A stretch of DNA of 64,000 nt from Candidatus Baltobacteraceae bacterium (GTDB taxonomy: Bacteria > Vulcanimicrobiota > Vulcanimicrobiia > Vulcanimicrobiales > Vulcanimicrobiaceae): the NCBI GenBank assembly GCA_036489885.1, contig DASXEW010000001.1:1-64000 (forward strand), in the 5' to 3' direction. A program made the position numbers and the translations under genes. Positions 30,135-39,370 of the stretch are shown piece after piece; position 1 is the stretch's first letter; every line of letters starts with the position of its first letter. The notes beneath the pieces are model-generated. The model was given only the letters and a program-made list of their open reading frames with translations, made no database searches and was not told the origin of the DNA.

Positions 30135-30858
30135 CGTCCGCGAGAACCCAGGCGGCCGCAGTCATCAAATAGTTCTCGGAGATCTCGGTCCAATTCGAAA
30201 GCAGCATTGGCTGCGCAATCAGGTGCGGGACCCAAACGATGAGCCCAAAGAGTCCTATCATTAGCGCTGATAGCCGGAACGCAAGGATCGCCTGAACGTT
30301 GATGAGCATCGCAATCGCTGCCGCCAAGAACGCAACGGTCGTGGCGATCGTCCAAAATGTCTGATTGGGCGGGATCCACGCCGGCACCAAGCTCGCCGTG
30401 TATTGAAGAAACGCGACTTGCGCCCACGCAAATGAGAGACTGCAGACTCCGAATCCGAGTCGTGCTACGCGGACGATCGTAGCCGGCCGAAGTGTATTCG
30501 TCGCCGTCAACGCGTAGAGCGCCAATGCGCCGCAGGCGACGGAGAAGAGCTCGAAAATCTCGACGTAGGATCCACTGTCGGTTGGATGCGCGAAAATGTC
30601 CTGAAAGCATGCCAGCGAGAATATGAGGTAAATCGTGCCAAGCACGATCGACGCAAGCCGGACCGTTCGCTGATGCATGAGACCGAATCCGGACGCAATC
30701 AGCGCGAGCGCGAAGCACCAGACGATGATCGAAGCGACAGGCATCCAAACCGGCTGCAAGCGCTGCCATATCGTCGAATCATGCCGAATCAACATAACCA
30801 CGCCGGCAACAATCGCCGACAGGCCGAAAAGAATGCGTCCGTATAGCGTCGTTTTCAC
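30109..30858 (-). CDS. DoxX-like integral membrane protein
   Basis: The 249 residues contain about seven hydrophobic segments, starting KTTLYGRILFGLSAIVAGVVMLI, with DoxX-like features (ASGFGLMHQRTVRLASIVLG). No catalytic motif is visible. It starts 6 bases after the marR-type gene and is almost certainly co-transcribed with it. In Gram-positive MhqR/CatR regulons, DoxX-like membrane proteins and VOC dioxygenases are co-regulated in quinone detoxification, which matches this neighbourhood; that role is inferred only from context. Confidence 0.65.
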   Translation of the reverse strand: MKTTLYGRILFGLSAIVAGVVMLIRHDSTIWQRLQPVWMPVASIIVWCFALALIASGFGLMHQRTVRLASIVLGTIYLIFSLACFQDIFAHPTDSGSYVEIFELFSVACGALALYALTATNTLRPATIVRVARLGFGVCSLSFAWAQVAFLQYTASLVPAWIPPNQTFWTIATTVAFLAAAIAMLINVQAILAFRLSALMIGLFGLIVWVPHLIAQPMLLSNWTEISENYLMTAAAWVLADASLQVEAT

Positions 30859-30864
30859 GTCGAC

Positions 30865-31359
30865 TTAACCCGTATCGCCAAGAGCGATCAGCAGCTTGCG
30901 AAGTATGTCGTTCAATTGTTGTTGTTCGCGTAAGGTCAGCACGGAGAGCAGACGCTCTTCGTTTGCGACATGCTTTGTTGTCGCATTGTCGATGAGGGTC
31001 TTGCCTTTCGGCGTCAGTCGCACGAGCGTACCTCGCCGATCGTTTGGATCGGCACGTCGCGCGACGAGCCCAGCTTCCTCGAGCCGGTCGATGCGGTTCG
31101 TCATGGCGCCCGAGGTCAGCATCATTTCACGGTAGAGATCCGTCGGCGAAAGCTGATGGGGCGATCCGTTCCGGCGCAGTGAAGCCAAGACGTCAAACGA
31201 TTCACTCTGAAGCCCGGACGCCTCGTGCGTCGCGTCCAGGAGTGGGCGAAGGGCGGCCGTAGCGCGCTGGATGCGCCCGACGACGGCCATCGGACGGGTA
31301 TCGAGGTCGGGGCGCTCGCGCTTCCACTGCGCGAGAATATGGTCGACGCGATCCTGCAT
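30865..31359 (-). CDS. MarR-family transcription regulator
   Basis: The 164-residue regulator shows the MarR winged helix: FDVLASLRRNGSPHQLSPTDLYREMMLTSGAMTNRIDRLEEAGLV, wing ADPNDRRGTLVRLTPKG, and a helical dimer interface at both ends. Its ATG at 31359 sits inside the first of two 18-bp operator-like repeats shared with the divergent VOC gene, so autorepression is likely. The effector is unknown; phenolic or quinone ligands are typical. Confidence 0.92.
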   Translation of the reverse strand: MQDRVDHILAQWKRERPDLDTRPMAVVGRIQRATAALRPLLDATHEASGLQSESFDVLASLRRNGSPHQLSPTDLYREMMLTSGAMTNRIDRLEEAGLVARRADPNDRRGTLVRLTPKGKTLIDNATTKHVANEERLLSVLTLREQQQLNDILRKLLIALGDTG

Positions 31360-31376
31360 ATCTTGATGTTAAGACA
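31359..31376. promoter_or_regulatory. Operator-like repeat 1 (MarR box)
   Basis: TATCTTGATGTTAAGACA differs by one base from repeat 2 at 31402-31419 and is an imperfect palindrome (TATCTT/AAGACA) like known MarR operators. It covers the first codon of the MarR gene and the likely -10 region (TAACAT on the minus strand) of its promoter. Confidence 0.7.
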
Positions 31377-31377
31377 C

Positions 31378-31407
31378 TTGACAGGTGGTTCCTGGTTTTG
31401 GTATCTT
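31378..31407 (+). promoter_or_regulatory. Promoter of the VOC gene
   Basis: TTGACA (31378-31383), 18-base spacer, TATCTT (31402-31407). The -10 box is the left arm of operator repeat 2, so a bound repressor would block it. Transcription would start near 31413, about 7 bases before the ATG, giving a very short or absent leader. Confidence 0.6.
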
Positions 31408-31419
31408 TATGTTAAGACA
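31402..31419. promoter_or_regulatory. Operator-like repeat 2 (MarR box)
   Basis: TATCTTTATGTTAAGACA, 17 of 18 bases identical to repeat 1, ends on the base before the VOC ATG at 31420. The repeats are 43 bases apart, about four helical turns, so two dimers would lie on the same DNA face. Confidence 0.7.
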
Positions 31420-31824
31420 ATGAGCATTAAGATATTAGCGGTCGACCACATCGTTTTCAACGTCGCTGACATCGAGAGAAGTCTCGAATTCTACTCGCGC
31501 GGACTCGGATTGCGAGCTGAGCGAGTGGCTGAATTCCGCGCCGGGAAAGTGCCGTTTCCATCCGTGCGCATCAACGCCGAAACGATCATCGATTTCTTCC
31601 CACCCTCATATCACAAAGCCGCACCCGGCGGGCAGAACGTCAACCACATCGCGCTCACGCTCGAAAACACGCCCACCCAGATCGAAGCTTTTCTCAAAGA
31701 GCAGGGGATTGAGATCGCTCGGGAGATGACCGGAAACTTCGGCGCTCGGGGCGATACCGCGCACGCGTTTCACGTCTTCGATCCGGACGGAAACATGCTG
31801 GAGCTGCACGCATATGCCGACTGA
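31420..31824 (+). CDS. VOC-family (glyoxalase/dioxygenase-fold) protein
   Basis: The 134 residues begin MSIKILAVDHIVFNVADIERSLEFYSRGLGL and contain VNHIALTLEN and AHAFHVFDPDGNMLELHAY, giving the expected metal ligands His (DHIVF), His (NHIAL) and Glu (MLELH). VOC enzymes include glyoxalase, extradiol dioxygenases and fosfomycin-resistance proteins. The divergent MarR gene and shared operators suggest an inducible detoxification enzyme, perhaps for quinones or catechols. ATG 31420 has no Shine-Dalgarno sequence and is close to the predicted transcript start. Confidence 0.85.
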   Translation: MSIKILAVDHIVFNVADIERSLEFYSRGLGLRAERVAEFRAGKVPFPSVRINAETIIDFFPPSYHKAAPGGQNVNHIALTLENTPTQIEAFLKEQGIEIAREMTGNFGARGDTAHAFHVFDPDGNMLELHAYAD

Positions 31825-31873
31825 TTTTCGAGAAGACAAAGAAGAGGGCGCCTTTTCGTAAAAGACGGAGCTT

Positions 31874-32389
31874 GTGCAAACATCTTCGTTTCAGCGTCTG
31901 ATAGCGGACGTCCGAACGACGCTGGCTTCGGGGCTGCGCGATCAGGCTGCCGGCCGGGTTGCGAGCGTCCTAGAACCATATCTTAGCGATTTGGGATTGC
32001 TAGAAGCAGAGAGCTTACAGCCCGATCCAGAGCGCTATCGACAATACGTTCTTCACGTTGAGCCCGAGGGTTTCTTCACGATTGCAGCGCTCGTCTGGCT
32101 TCCGGGACAAAAGACGCCGATCCACGACCATATCTCCTGGTGCACGGTCGGCGTCTATCAAGGTTGCGAGCTCGAAGTGCAATACGCGCTGGAATCAACA
32201 AGCGTGAAGAGTGCGCCGACGGCTACGTGCTCGGCTCTGCGTAAGGCCGGAGAAGTGCAAGCACTCACTCCGGGTGCGGACGTACATGAAGTCGCGAACC
32301 CGGGTCCTGGAATTGCGATCTCATTGCATATCTACGGCGCAGACCTCAACGAGATCGGCTCCAGCATTCGGCGTTCGTACCAGCTGTGA
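31874..32389 (+). CDS. Cysteine dioxygenase-family thiol dioxygenase
   Basis: The 171-residue cupin shows TPIHDHISWCTVGVYQGCELEVQY with the first two iron-binding His (HDH), and DVHEVANP and ISLHIYGADL for the later conserved His residues. Family members oxidise cysteine or 3-mercaptopropionate to the sulfinate with O2. GCELE occupies the position of the loop that carries the Cys-Tyr cross-link in mammalian enzymes, but substrate cannot be assigned. It starts with GTG 31874 (CGGAG upstream) 49 bases after the VOC gene, and GTGA overlaps the next gene. Confidence 0.82.
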   Translation: MQTSSFQRLIADVRTTLASGLRDQAAGRVASVLEPYLSDLGLLEAESLQPDPERYRQYVLHVEPEGFFTIAALVWLPGQKTPIHDHISWCTVGVYQGCELEVQYALESTSVKSAPTATCSALRKAGEVQALTPGADVHEVANPGPGIAISLHIYGADLNEIGSSIRRSYQL

Positions 32390-33072
32390 ATTCCTTGGGT
32401 CAACCAATCGGCGACGCGCTTCCAAATTGGACTCCGCGCCCTCTTCCGGACGGGAAGGTTCTCACCGGAAGATATTGCCGGCTCGAACGCCTCGAGGCGC
32501 GTCACGGTGACCAGCTGTATGCCGCCGCGTCAGAAGACGACGCCTCCGCTTTTACGTACCTGTTCTACGGCCCGTTCGCGAGCCGGGCAGAATTCGACGA
32601 ATGGTTGCGAGGCGCATGCGCATCGCAAGATCCGTTATACTATGCAATCGTCGAGAGCAGCGGAACCGTCGTTGGTTTCGCGAGCTACCTTCGCGTCGAG
32701 CCGAAAATCGGCGTCATCGAGGTCGGCAACGTGTACTTCTCGCGCCGTTTGCGGCAAACTCCGGCCGCGACCGAGGCCATGTATCTGATGATGCGGCACG
32801 TCTTCGTGGATTTGGGATATCGCCGCTATGAGTGGAAGTGCGATTCGCGAAACGCACCCTCACGGAAAGCGGCGGACCGTCTTGGCTTCGTCTTCGAAGG
32901 AATATTTCGGCAAGCAACCGTCTATAAGGGACGCAACCGCGATACTGCTTGGTTCTCGGTCATCGACAAAGAGTGGCCGAAGGTCGGCGCCGCACTCGAG
33001 CAGTGGCTCGACCCCGCCAACTTTGATGCGGGCCGTCAGCGCAAATCGCTAACCGCATTGCGCGGGAGTTAG
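32386..33072 (+). CDS. RimJ/RimL-like GNAT acetyltransferase
   Basis: The 228 residues follow the ribosomal-protein acetyltransferase layout: LTGRYCRLERLEARHGDQLY, FYGPFASRAEFDEWL, VGFASYLRVEPKIGVIEVGNVYFS, RRYEWKCDSRNAPSRKAADRLGF, EGIFRQATVYKGRNRDTAWFSV. The substrate is usually the N-terminus of a protein or a small amine. GTG 32386 overlaps the dioxygenase stop (GTGA), so both are made together. Confidence 0.88.
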   Translation: MNSLGQPIGDALPNWTPRPLPDGKVLTGRYCRLERLEARHGDQLYAAASEDDASAFTYLFYGPFASRAEFDEWLRGACASQDPLYYAIVESSGTVVGFASYLRVEPKIGVIEVGNVYFSRRLRQTPAATEAMYLMMRHVFVDLGYRRYEWKCDSRNAPSRKAADRLGFVFEGIFRQATVYKGRNRDTAWFSVIDKEWPKVGAALEQWLDPANFDAGRQRKSLTALRGS

Positions 33073-33077
33073 CGCCT

Positions 33078-33788
33078 CTAGCTCGGTGCGAAGCCGGCAT
33101 GGCGCCAGAGCGGTGCACGGCGCGGAGCGCTGAGCGACGAAACAAACGCGCGTGCAGCATCGGGTGATGCCGCACGGGTCAAGACAGCGGCGGAATAGGT
33201 GATGTAATTCTGGACTCCGGCGGGGAACGGGCCTACGAGCGCGACACCCTTGACGGGGACGATCTCGGTGATGTTTTGTGCGCACAGCTCGGCCTTACCG
33301 CGCGCGACCAAATCGCACGAGTGTCCGCCTGGGACAAGCGTTTCCTTGGGTGCAACGGTGGCCGCGATTCCCATCCGCACGAGCATGTGCTTGAAGTATA
33401 TGCCGCTCGACGCGCCCGCTTTCGGATCGGTCGCAGCGATCGAGCGCGCGGCGAGCAACGTTCGTTTCAAAGCCTCGGTCGATGAAATGTCGGGCAGCGG
33501 TGCGCCGGCGCGCACACCGATCCCCATCCCGCTGCGACCCAGATCCGCTCGCGTCCCGGGGACGATCGCGCGCCGCCGCGTGAGGGACTTCATCGCCTTT
33601 CCGGAGACGATGACGACGTCGGCTGCTTCGTGGCGCGCGAGTTGCAGTTGAATCTGCCCAACCGTTCCCACACGCACGATAACTGCGCGACTGGTTTGAT
33701 GTCCAAACTCAGCCGCGATACGGTCGACGACCGACGACGTCGCGCCGGCGCAAAGAATGACGAGCGGAAGAAGAGCGAATGCGAGCAT
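33078..33788 (-). CDS. ModA-like periplasmic substrate-binding protein
   Basis: The 236 residues resemble the molybdate-binding family: CAGATSSVVDRIAAEFG, VRVGTVGQIQLQLARHEAADVVIVS, VPGTRADLGRSGMGIGVRAGAPLPDISS, GASSGIYFKHMLVRMGI and LVARGKAELCAQNITEI. ATG 33788 is preferred over TTG 33818. The N-terminal hydrophobic run (MLAFALLPLVILCAG) merges with the first strand of the fold, so whether it is exported and cleaved is unclear. No permease or ATPase is near. Oxyanion binding is only one option, since this subgroup is often uncharacterised. Confidence 0.7.
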   Translation of the reverse strand: MLAFALLPLVILCAGATSSVVDRIAAEFGHQTSRAVIVRVGTVGQIQLQLARHEAADVVIVSGKAMKSLTRRRAIVPGTRADLGRSGMGIGVRAGAPLPDISSTEALKRTLLAARSIAATDPKAGASSGIYFKHMLVRMGIAATVAPKETLVPGGHSCDLVARGKAELCAQNITEIVPVKGVALVGPFPAGVQNYITYSAAVLTRAASPDAARAFVSSLSAPRRAPLWRHAGFAPS

Positions 33789-33892
33789 ATTAACGCATGT
33801 ACGCCGGTATGACAACAAGAACCGCCGGTATCCTCTTCATGACGGCGCCCATTCGAGGAGGCGCGCCCGCTTCCCGGCCTAAAACAGATCGC

Positions 33893-34900
33893 ATGAGCTA
33901 CACGCGCAAAGCTTTCGTCGGCGCCGCGTCGGCGTTTGCGTCCATAGGGTTCCTCCGTCGTCCGGTGGATGCGGCGGAGTTCAGTCTCAAGCTCGGTTTC
34001 GACCAGCCGGTCAATCACCCGATGACGATTCGCGCGTCACAGGCGGCCGATAAGGTCAAGCAAGAGTCGGGCGGCCGCCTTGAGGTGCTCGTGTTTCCGA
34101 ACAATCAGCTGGGCGGCGACAGCGCGATGCTCACGCAAGTCCGTTCCGGTGCAACGCAGATGGTATTGATGTCCGACGGCATCCTTTCCAACGTCGTTCC
34201 CCTTGCAGCCATAGAGAACGTCGCGTTTGCGTTTTCGACCTACAAGCAGGCTTTCGATGCGATGGACGGTTCGCTCGGCGGCCAGATGCGCGTCGCGATC
34301 GCGAAAGCCGATTTGTATCCCTTCGCAAAGATTTGGTGCTCGGGGTTCAAGCAAGTTGTCAATAGCGTTCGACCGCTCAACGCGCCGAGCGACTTCAAGG
34401 GTTTGAAGTTCCGCGTGCCTCCGTCTCCGATGGAGACGGCGCTGTTCCGCGCGGTTGACGCGTCTGCCGTTCCGATCAATTTCGCGGAGACGTATGTGGC
34501 GATGCAGACGCATCTCGTCGACGGCGCATCCCTCCCGATTGCGACGGTTGAAACGTCGAAGTTCTACGAGGTTCAGAAGTATCTAACGAAAACCAATCAC
34601 ATCTTCACCGGATACTCGCTGATCGCGCACGCGCCGACATGGCAAAAATTGCCGAAAGACCTTCGGGAAATGGCGGAGCGGCACTTCAATGTCGCGGGAC
34701 TCTTGCAACGCAGCGACATCATCGGACTCGACGACCAGGCGGAATCAAAGCTGATCGGCGAGGGCATGCAGATCGCGCACGTCAACATCGCCCCGTTTCG
34801 TCGGGCGATGCACGACGGCGGCTTCTACAAAACATGGAAGGAGCAGTTCGGAAGCGATGCGTGGGGCGCGCTGGAGAAATCGGCAGGGACGCTGACCTGA
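33893..34900 (+). CDS. TRAP transporter substrate-binding protein, DctP type
   Basis: The 335 residues have a signal peptide (MSYTRKAFVGAASAFASIGFL) and the DctP pattern: KLGFDQPVNHPMTIRASQAADKVKQESGGRLEVLVFPNNQLGGD, then GLKFRVPPSPM with the carboxylate-binding Arg near 167, and INFAETYVAMQTHLVDG. Ligands are usually organic acids. The membrane genes dctQ and dctM are missing nearby. The stop overlaps the next gene by CTGA, linking it to two MmgE/PrpD proteins that may metabolise the imported acid. ATG 33893 places the signal at the N-terminus. Confidence 0.9.
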   Translation: MSYTRKAFVGAASAFASIGFLRRPVDAAEFSLKLGFDQPVNHPMTIRASQAADKVKQESGGRLEVLVFPNNQLGGDSAMLTQVRSGATQMVLMSDGILSNVVPLAAIENVAFAFSTYKQAFDAMDGSLGGQMRVAIAKADLYPFAKIWCSGFKQVVNSVRPLNAPSDFKGLKFRVPPSPMETALFRAVDASAVPINFAETYVAMQTHLVDGASLPIATVETSKFYEVQKYLTKTNHIFTGYSLIAHAPTWQKLPKDLREMAERHFNVAGLLQRSDIIGLDDQAESKLIGEGMQIAHVNIAPFRRAMHDGGFYKTWKEQFGSDAWGALEKSAGTLT

Positions 34901-35571
34901 TAAACATCGTCGCGACCTACCGCCGGGGATTACCTTCCGGCGTGCGAGAGGCCGCGGAAAACACACGGCTTGCATGCGCGCAAGCGGCAGCCTCGTCAGC
35001 CGATGATCCCGTCATTACCGCGCTGATGGAGCTTGCCGGAAGCCTCAGCGGGAAAAGCGACCGGTATTACGCTGCGCTGATCGCCGCCGTGGGTGCGCAG
35101 CACTTCCCCGGCGCGGCTCCGTTCGGGGCCTTGATGGCGCTCGGCGAAGCGCTTTCGGAAGACAAGCGGCTCATAGCCTTTGCCGTCGGATGCGAAGTCA
35201 ACGTCCGTCTTGCTGCGGCGCTGCGCGCACAGATGGATCGCGGGTGGGATGCGGCTGGTGTTGCCGGCGTGATTGGCAGCGGCGTCACGGCGGCGCTGTT
35301 GCTCGATGCAGAGGAGATGATGGTCGCGCGCACAATCGGAATCGCGTCGAGCATGACGCTCGGTCAACGCGTCGCAGGTGCGACTGCCAGCGCCCGATTG
35401 ATCGCCGGCAAAGCCTCGTCGAATGGGGTTCTCGCGGCCTTGCTCGCGCAGCGCGATTTCACGGGACCAGCCGGCTTGGAAAGTCCGCGCGGATACAGCG
35501 CGGTCTTCGATGTCGCGAACGTGAGCGCAGCGTTCGCAGATTTTGGCGAGCGTTGGACCTTCGCACGATGA
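34897..35571 (+). CDS. Half-length MmgE/PrpD-like protein
   Basis: About 224 residues match only the helical N-terminal domain of MmgE/PrpD enzymes: QHFPGAAPFGALMALGEAL, FAVGCEVNVRLAAALRAQMDRGWDAAGVAGVIGSGVTAALLL, ASNGV-like SSNGVLAALLAQRDFTGPAGLE. The D-x-x-D-T-H region of the active site and the whole C-terminal domain are missing, so it may be a non-catalytic partner. Conserved sequence extends to the CTG at 34897, which overlaps the upstream stop (CTGA), like the ATGA/GTGA/TTGA starts used elsewhere here; GTG 34942 is the first standard start. ATGA couples it to the full-length gene. Confidence 0.7.
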   Translation: MINIVATYRRGLPSGVREAAENTRLACAQAAASSADDPVITALMELAGSLSGKSDRYYAALIAAVGAQHFPGAAPFGALMALGEALSEDKRLIAFAVGCEVNVRLAAALRAQMDRGWDAAGVAGVIGSGVTAALLLDAEEMMVARTIGIASSMTLGQRVAGATASARLIAGKASSNGVLAALLAQRDFTGPAGLESPRGYSAVFDVANVSAAFADFGERWTFAR

Positions 35572-36842
35572 CCGTTTCCGAACGGCTCGCCGAGTTTGCG
35601 TCCGGACCGCTTGAGCTCCCGCACGATGTCTCGCAGATGGCGAAAGAGATCATCGCCAACGCGCTGGCGCTTGCGCTTGCGAGCTGGGAAGTTGAGCCCG
35701 CTTCGATTGCGTTTGGGATCGTCGAGAGTTTCCGAACTCCCGAGCAGGCAACCGTTTGGGGACGGAACGTGCGCGTCGGCGTTGGTTGGGCCGCTTTGGT
35801 CAACGGTATTGCCGTGCACTTCGAAGATTACGACGATACGCACATGCGCACGCTCTTGCATCCTGGACCGGTGATCGTTCCCGCGGCCCTCGCGATGTTC
35901 GAGTACTGCAACGCATCGAGTCGCGTGTTGCTGGAAGGCGTCGTGCTCGGCACGGAAATTGCAATGCGCATCGGCAACGGCATTAGCCCCGCACATTACG
36001 AGCGCGGCTGGCACGTCACGAGCACGATGGGACGCATCGGTGCGAGCATAGCAGCCGCGCGGATTGCAGGTTTGTCCGCCGAGCAGATGCGCAACTCCAT
36101 CGCAATCGCGGCGCTCGAAACGGGCGGCGTCACGGCGGCACTCGGCACGATGACAAAGCCGTTCCATCCGGGGAAGGCAGCATTCGACGGAATCGAAGCC
36201 GTGCTGTTGGCGCAATACGGCGTCGCGGGAGCGGCGGAGGCAATCGAAGGCGAATCGGGTCTAGCTGCGCTGATGAGCGATCACGTCGACATCGATGTAA
36301 TCCTGGATGGACTCGGCGAGCGTTGGGAGATCCTAACGAACAGCTTCAAGCCGTACTCGTGCGGCTTGGTCAGTCACCCGATCATCGATGCAGCGATTGA
36401 GCTTCGTGGGCGAGTCGCGCCCGAGGAAATCGCCAGCATCGATGTTACCGCGCACCCGCTGGTTCTCGATCTCATGGGGAAGAGGGATCCGCAGAACGGC
36501 CTGGAGAGCAAATTCAGCGCGCATCACTGCGCGGCGATCGGGTTCTTGTACGGCGAGGGCGGACCGAAGCAATTCTCCGATGCCTGTGCACGCGAAGCCA
36601 CGGTGCGTGAACTGCGCGACAAGGTGACGATCGAGCCTTCAGACGGCGTTGCCGTCGGTGGGGTGCGCATGAGCGTGCGCGACCGCAACGGGCGAACCGA
36701 GCACGCCGAAGTTCTGCATGCGACCGGCAGTATCGAAAACCCGATGTCTCCCGCGCAGCTCTCAACCAAGGCTAAAGCACTCTTAGGTGAGCGTTTCGAG
36801 CAATTGCGTCAGCAGCTTTCGAGCTACGGGATAAGTACCTAG
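35568..36842 (+). CDS. MmgE/PrpD-family protein, full length
   Basis: The 424 residues fit the 2-methylcitrate dehydratase/cis-aconitate decarboxylase/iminodisuccinate epimerase superfamily: WAALVNGIAVHFEDYDDTHMRTLLHPGPVIVPAAL, the helix GVVLGTEIAMRIGNG, RGWHVTSTMGRIGASIAAARIAGLS, KPFHPGKAAFDGIEAVLLA and SFKPYSCGLVSHPIIDAAI. The Asp/His and Lys of the active site are present. The neighbouring TRAP binding protein suggests a dicarboxylic or tricarboxylic substrate; the precise reaction cannot be read. It starts with ATG 35568, overlapping the half-length paralogue. Confidence 0.85.
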   Translation: MTVSERLAEFASGPLELPHDVSQMAKEIIANALALALASWEVEPASIAFGIVESFRTPEQATVWGRNVRVGVGWAALVNGIAVHFEDYDDTHMRTLLHPGPVIVPAALAMFEYCNASSRVLLEGVVLGTEIAMRIGNGISPAHYERGWHVTSTMGRIGASIAAARIAGLSAEQMRNSIAIAALETGGVTAALGTMTKPFHPGKAAFDGIEAVLLAQYGVAGAAEAIEGESGLAALMSDHVDIDVILDGLGERWEILTNSFKPYSCGLVSHPIIDAAIELRGRVAPEEIASIDVTAHPLVLDLMGKRDPQNGLESKFSAHHCAAIGFLYGEGGPKQFSDACAREATVRELRDKVTIEPSDGVAVGGVRMSVRDRNGRTEHAEVLHATGSIENPMSPAQLSTKAKALLGERFEQLRQQLSSYGIST

Positions 36843-36898
36843 CTACTAAAATTCTAGTACACGGGATAGCCGTTCTCGACCGCTAATCCCGCGCACTT

Positions 36899-39370
36899 AT
36901 GCGGTCTTTTGCGTGTGCGCTCTTTCTCGGCTTTTGTCTCTACGTTGCTGCGCCAACTCGGGCTGCGGATCTCGATACATACACGCCGTTCACGGCGACC
37001 GCGACCGAGCAAACGGGCCTATTCGGCATTTGGCGCAAGAACGGACACATTTACATCGATCTGACGACCGACCAGCTAAGCAAAGATTTCCTTGAGACGA
37101 TCGTCCCAGGAAACGGTCTGGGCGCTAGTTTCCTCGTTTGGGGCAACACGGATCACTTGCCGGCGATGCTGGTCCGCTTCGAACGCGCCGACGACAAGAT
37201 CGCAATCGTTTGGCCGAACACGTCGTTCATCGGATCGCGCGCGGTCCTGACGAACTTTCCGCAATCAGTCGTCGGCGCCGGGAAGATCGTCGCTGAGGGT
37301 AACGGGCACATCGTGTTCGATGCGTCTCCGCTCTACAAAGACGTTCTCGACCTCGATCACATCATCAATACGGCGCTCAAGACGAAGACGCTCACGGCGT
37401 ACCGGCTCGATCCCGAGCGTACCTATTTCGGAACGGTCAAAGACTTTCCGCAAAACGTCGTCTTCCACGTCGAACAGCTCTGGCAGACACGCGAGCCGCA
37501 TATTCAACCGGATACGGCGCCCGACGCACGTTCGTTACAGATGGATGTGGTTTACAACTTTGCACAGCTGCCGGCAGATTCGTATACGCCGCGCTATGCC
37601 GACGACCGCGTCGGCATCTACGATGACATCTACATGGATTTTGCGCCGCGCACGGATCTCTCAATCGACCGGCGGTTGCGCTATCTCATCCGATGGAATT
37701 TCGCGCCTGCCGATCCCACGAAGCCGTCGCGCGCGACGCATCCGATGGTGTTCTATTTGAGCAACACGATTCCGCAGCGCTTTCGAAAACCGATAGCCGG
37801 CGCGGTCCTGGCTTGGAACGCGGCTCTCGAGCGTGCCGGCATAATCGACGCAATTCAAGTCAAGGATCAGCCGAGCGACGCCAATTGGGATTCGGAAGAC
37901 ATCCGATATAATGTTTTGCGCTGGATCACCGAAGAGCGTTCCAGCTTCGGTGCGGATTCACAGACGCTCTATAATCCCCTGACGGGAGAAGAGTTCAGGA
38001 CCGGAATCCTGATCTCTGCGGATATTGCAGCACGCGCTGCGGCGACTTGGCGCAACGAGGTCGATCCGGTTCGTAACGGACGCACGACCGATCCCGTTCC
38101 CGAGCAGTTCATCGACGAGACCTTCATGTCAACGATTCTGCACGAGACCGGCCACAATCTCGGAATGCAGCACAATTTCATCGGTCATGATGCGTACACC
38201 GCAAAAGAACTACAAGATCCGAACTTTACCGCGAAGAACGGCATCGCGACGACGGTGATGGAGTACGCACCGCTGAACATCTGGCCCCGCGGAACGCCGC
38301 AAGGTGATTTTCACCAAAAGGTACTCGGGCCGTACGATTACTACGCGATGAAATACGCGTACGCCCCGATTCCGGGCGCTACGACGCCGGATTCAGAGCT
38401 GCCGACGCTGGAACGCTGGGCGCAAGCTTGGTCGAATCCGCTTTATCGCTACGCTTCGGACGAAGACACGGCGTGGGCGAACGGCCACGCCGCCGATCCG
38501 CGCGTCGAGCAGGGTGAGCTCACGAACGACCAGCTCGGCTGGACGGAAGTTCAGCTGCGCATGAACCGCGCGCTGCTCGATCGTTACGCGCAGCTGCTGC
38601 CGCGCGCGGGGCGCGCGTACGAAGACGCTTCGCTCGCGTTCGGTAGCACGCTCCAGCGCTACCTCATGCTAGCGTCGAAAACGGCACATTTCATCGGCGG
38701 GCAATATCTCTCGCGTGCGCATCGCGGCGATCCCGGGGCCGATCCGCCGATCTCTCCGGTTCCCCTTGCCGTGCAGCAACGCGCGTTCAGGATCCTTAGC
38801 GCGTATTTATTCTCTGATGAGCACCTGAAGTTCTCGCCCGTGCTACTCGACAAGCTTGGCTATTCGGAGTGGGCCGGCTACGGCTACGTCGAGTGGGATA
38901 CCTACGGCAATCTGCCGTTGTGGGCGTACAACCCGCCGCCGCAGCATGATTATCCCCTCACCGAGCACATCGCGCGGATTCAATCCGCAACGCTTGATCA
39001 GCTTTTGCAACCGCTGGTTCTCCAGCGCTTGGAACGCAATCCGCTCCTAACGCGGGGACATACGCTGAGCATGAGCGGCTTCTTCGATTGGATGCAGGGC
39101 GCGATCTTCAGCGAAATCACCTGGCCGGGCGCGCGAAACATTTCGTTGTTACGGCGCAACCTGCAGTCGATGTACGTCACGAAGCTGCTTGCCGTCGTCA
39201 ACTCGCCGGCAGCCGGCACGCCGTCCGACGCGCAAGCGCTGGCGCGGCTCGAGCTGAAGCGCGTGCAGTCGTCGGCGGAAGCAAAAGCGCACGACGGCGG
39301 ACTTGATGAGGCCACGCAAGCGCATCTCGTGCTCTTGGCGCAACGAGCTGCGGGAACGGCGCCGCGCTAG
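36899..39370 (+). CDS. Large exported zinc metalloprotease (metzincin-like)
   Basis: The 823-residue protein starts with a signal peptide ([21 protein letters not shown]), followed by an N-terminal beta-rich region ([27 protein letters not shown]), then [30 protein letters not shown] and the zinc site [15 protein letters not shown] (HExxHxxGxxH, near residue 415), with a Met-turn-like VMEYAP. It belongs to the zinc-dependent metalloproteases with DUF5117/DUF4953-type regions, probably acting in the periplasm or outside the cell; substrates are unknown. ATG 36899 is the first start. It converges with the chemotaxis receptor, overlapping 4 bases. Confidence 0.88.
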   Translation: MRSFACALFLGFCLYVAAPTRAADLDTYTPFTATATEQTGLFGIWRKNGHIYIDLTTDQLSKDFLETIVPGNGLGASFLVWGNTDHLPAMLVRFERADDKIAIVWPNTSFIGSRAVLTNFPQSVVGAGKIVAEGNGHIVFDASPLYKDVLDLDHIINTALKTKTLTAYRLDPERTYFGTVKDFPQNVVFHVEQLWQTREPHIQPDTAPDARSLQMDVVYNFAQLPADSYTPRYADDRVGIYDDIYMDFAPRTDLSIDRRLRYLIRWNFAPADPTKPSRATHPMVFYLSNTIPQRFRKPIAGAVLAWNAALERAGIIDAIQVKDQPSDANWDSEDIRYNVLRWITEERSSFGADSQTLYNPLTGEEFRTGILISADIAARAAATWRNEVDPVRNGRTTDPVPEQFIDETFMSTILHETGHNLGMQHNFIGHDAYTAKELQDPNFTAKNGIATTVMEYAPLNIWPRGTPQGDFHQKVLGPYDYYAMKYAYAPIPGATTPDSELPTLERWAQAWSNPLYRYASDEDTAWANGHAADPRVEQGELTNDQLGWTEVQLRMNRALLDRYAQLLPRAGRAYEDASLAFGSTLQRYLMLASKTAHFIGGQYLSRAHRGDPGADPPISPVPLAVQQRAFRILSAYLFSDEHLKFSPVLLDKLGYSEWAGYGYVEWDTYGNLPLWAYNPPPQHDYPLTEHIARIQSATLDQLLQPLVLQRLERNPLLTRGHTLSMSGFFDWMQGAIFSEITWPGARNISLLRRNLQSMYVTKLLAVVNSPAAGTPSDAQALARLELKRVQSSAEAKAHDGGLDEATQAHLVLLAQRAAGTAPR

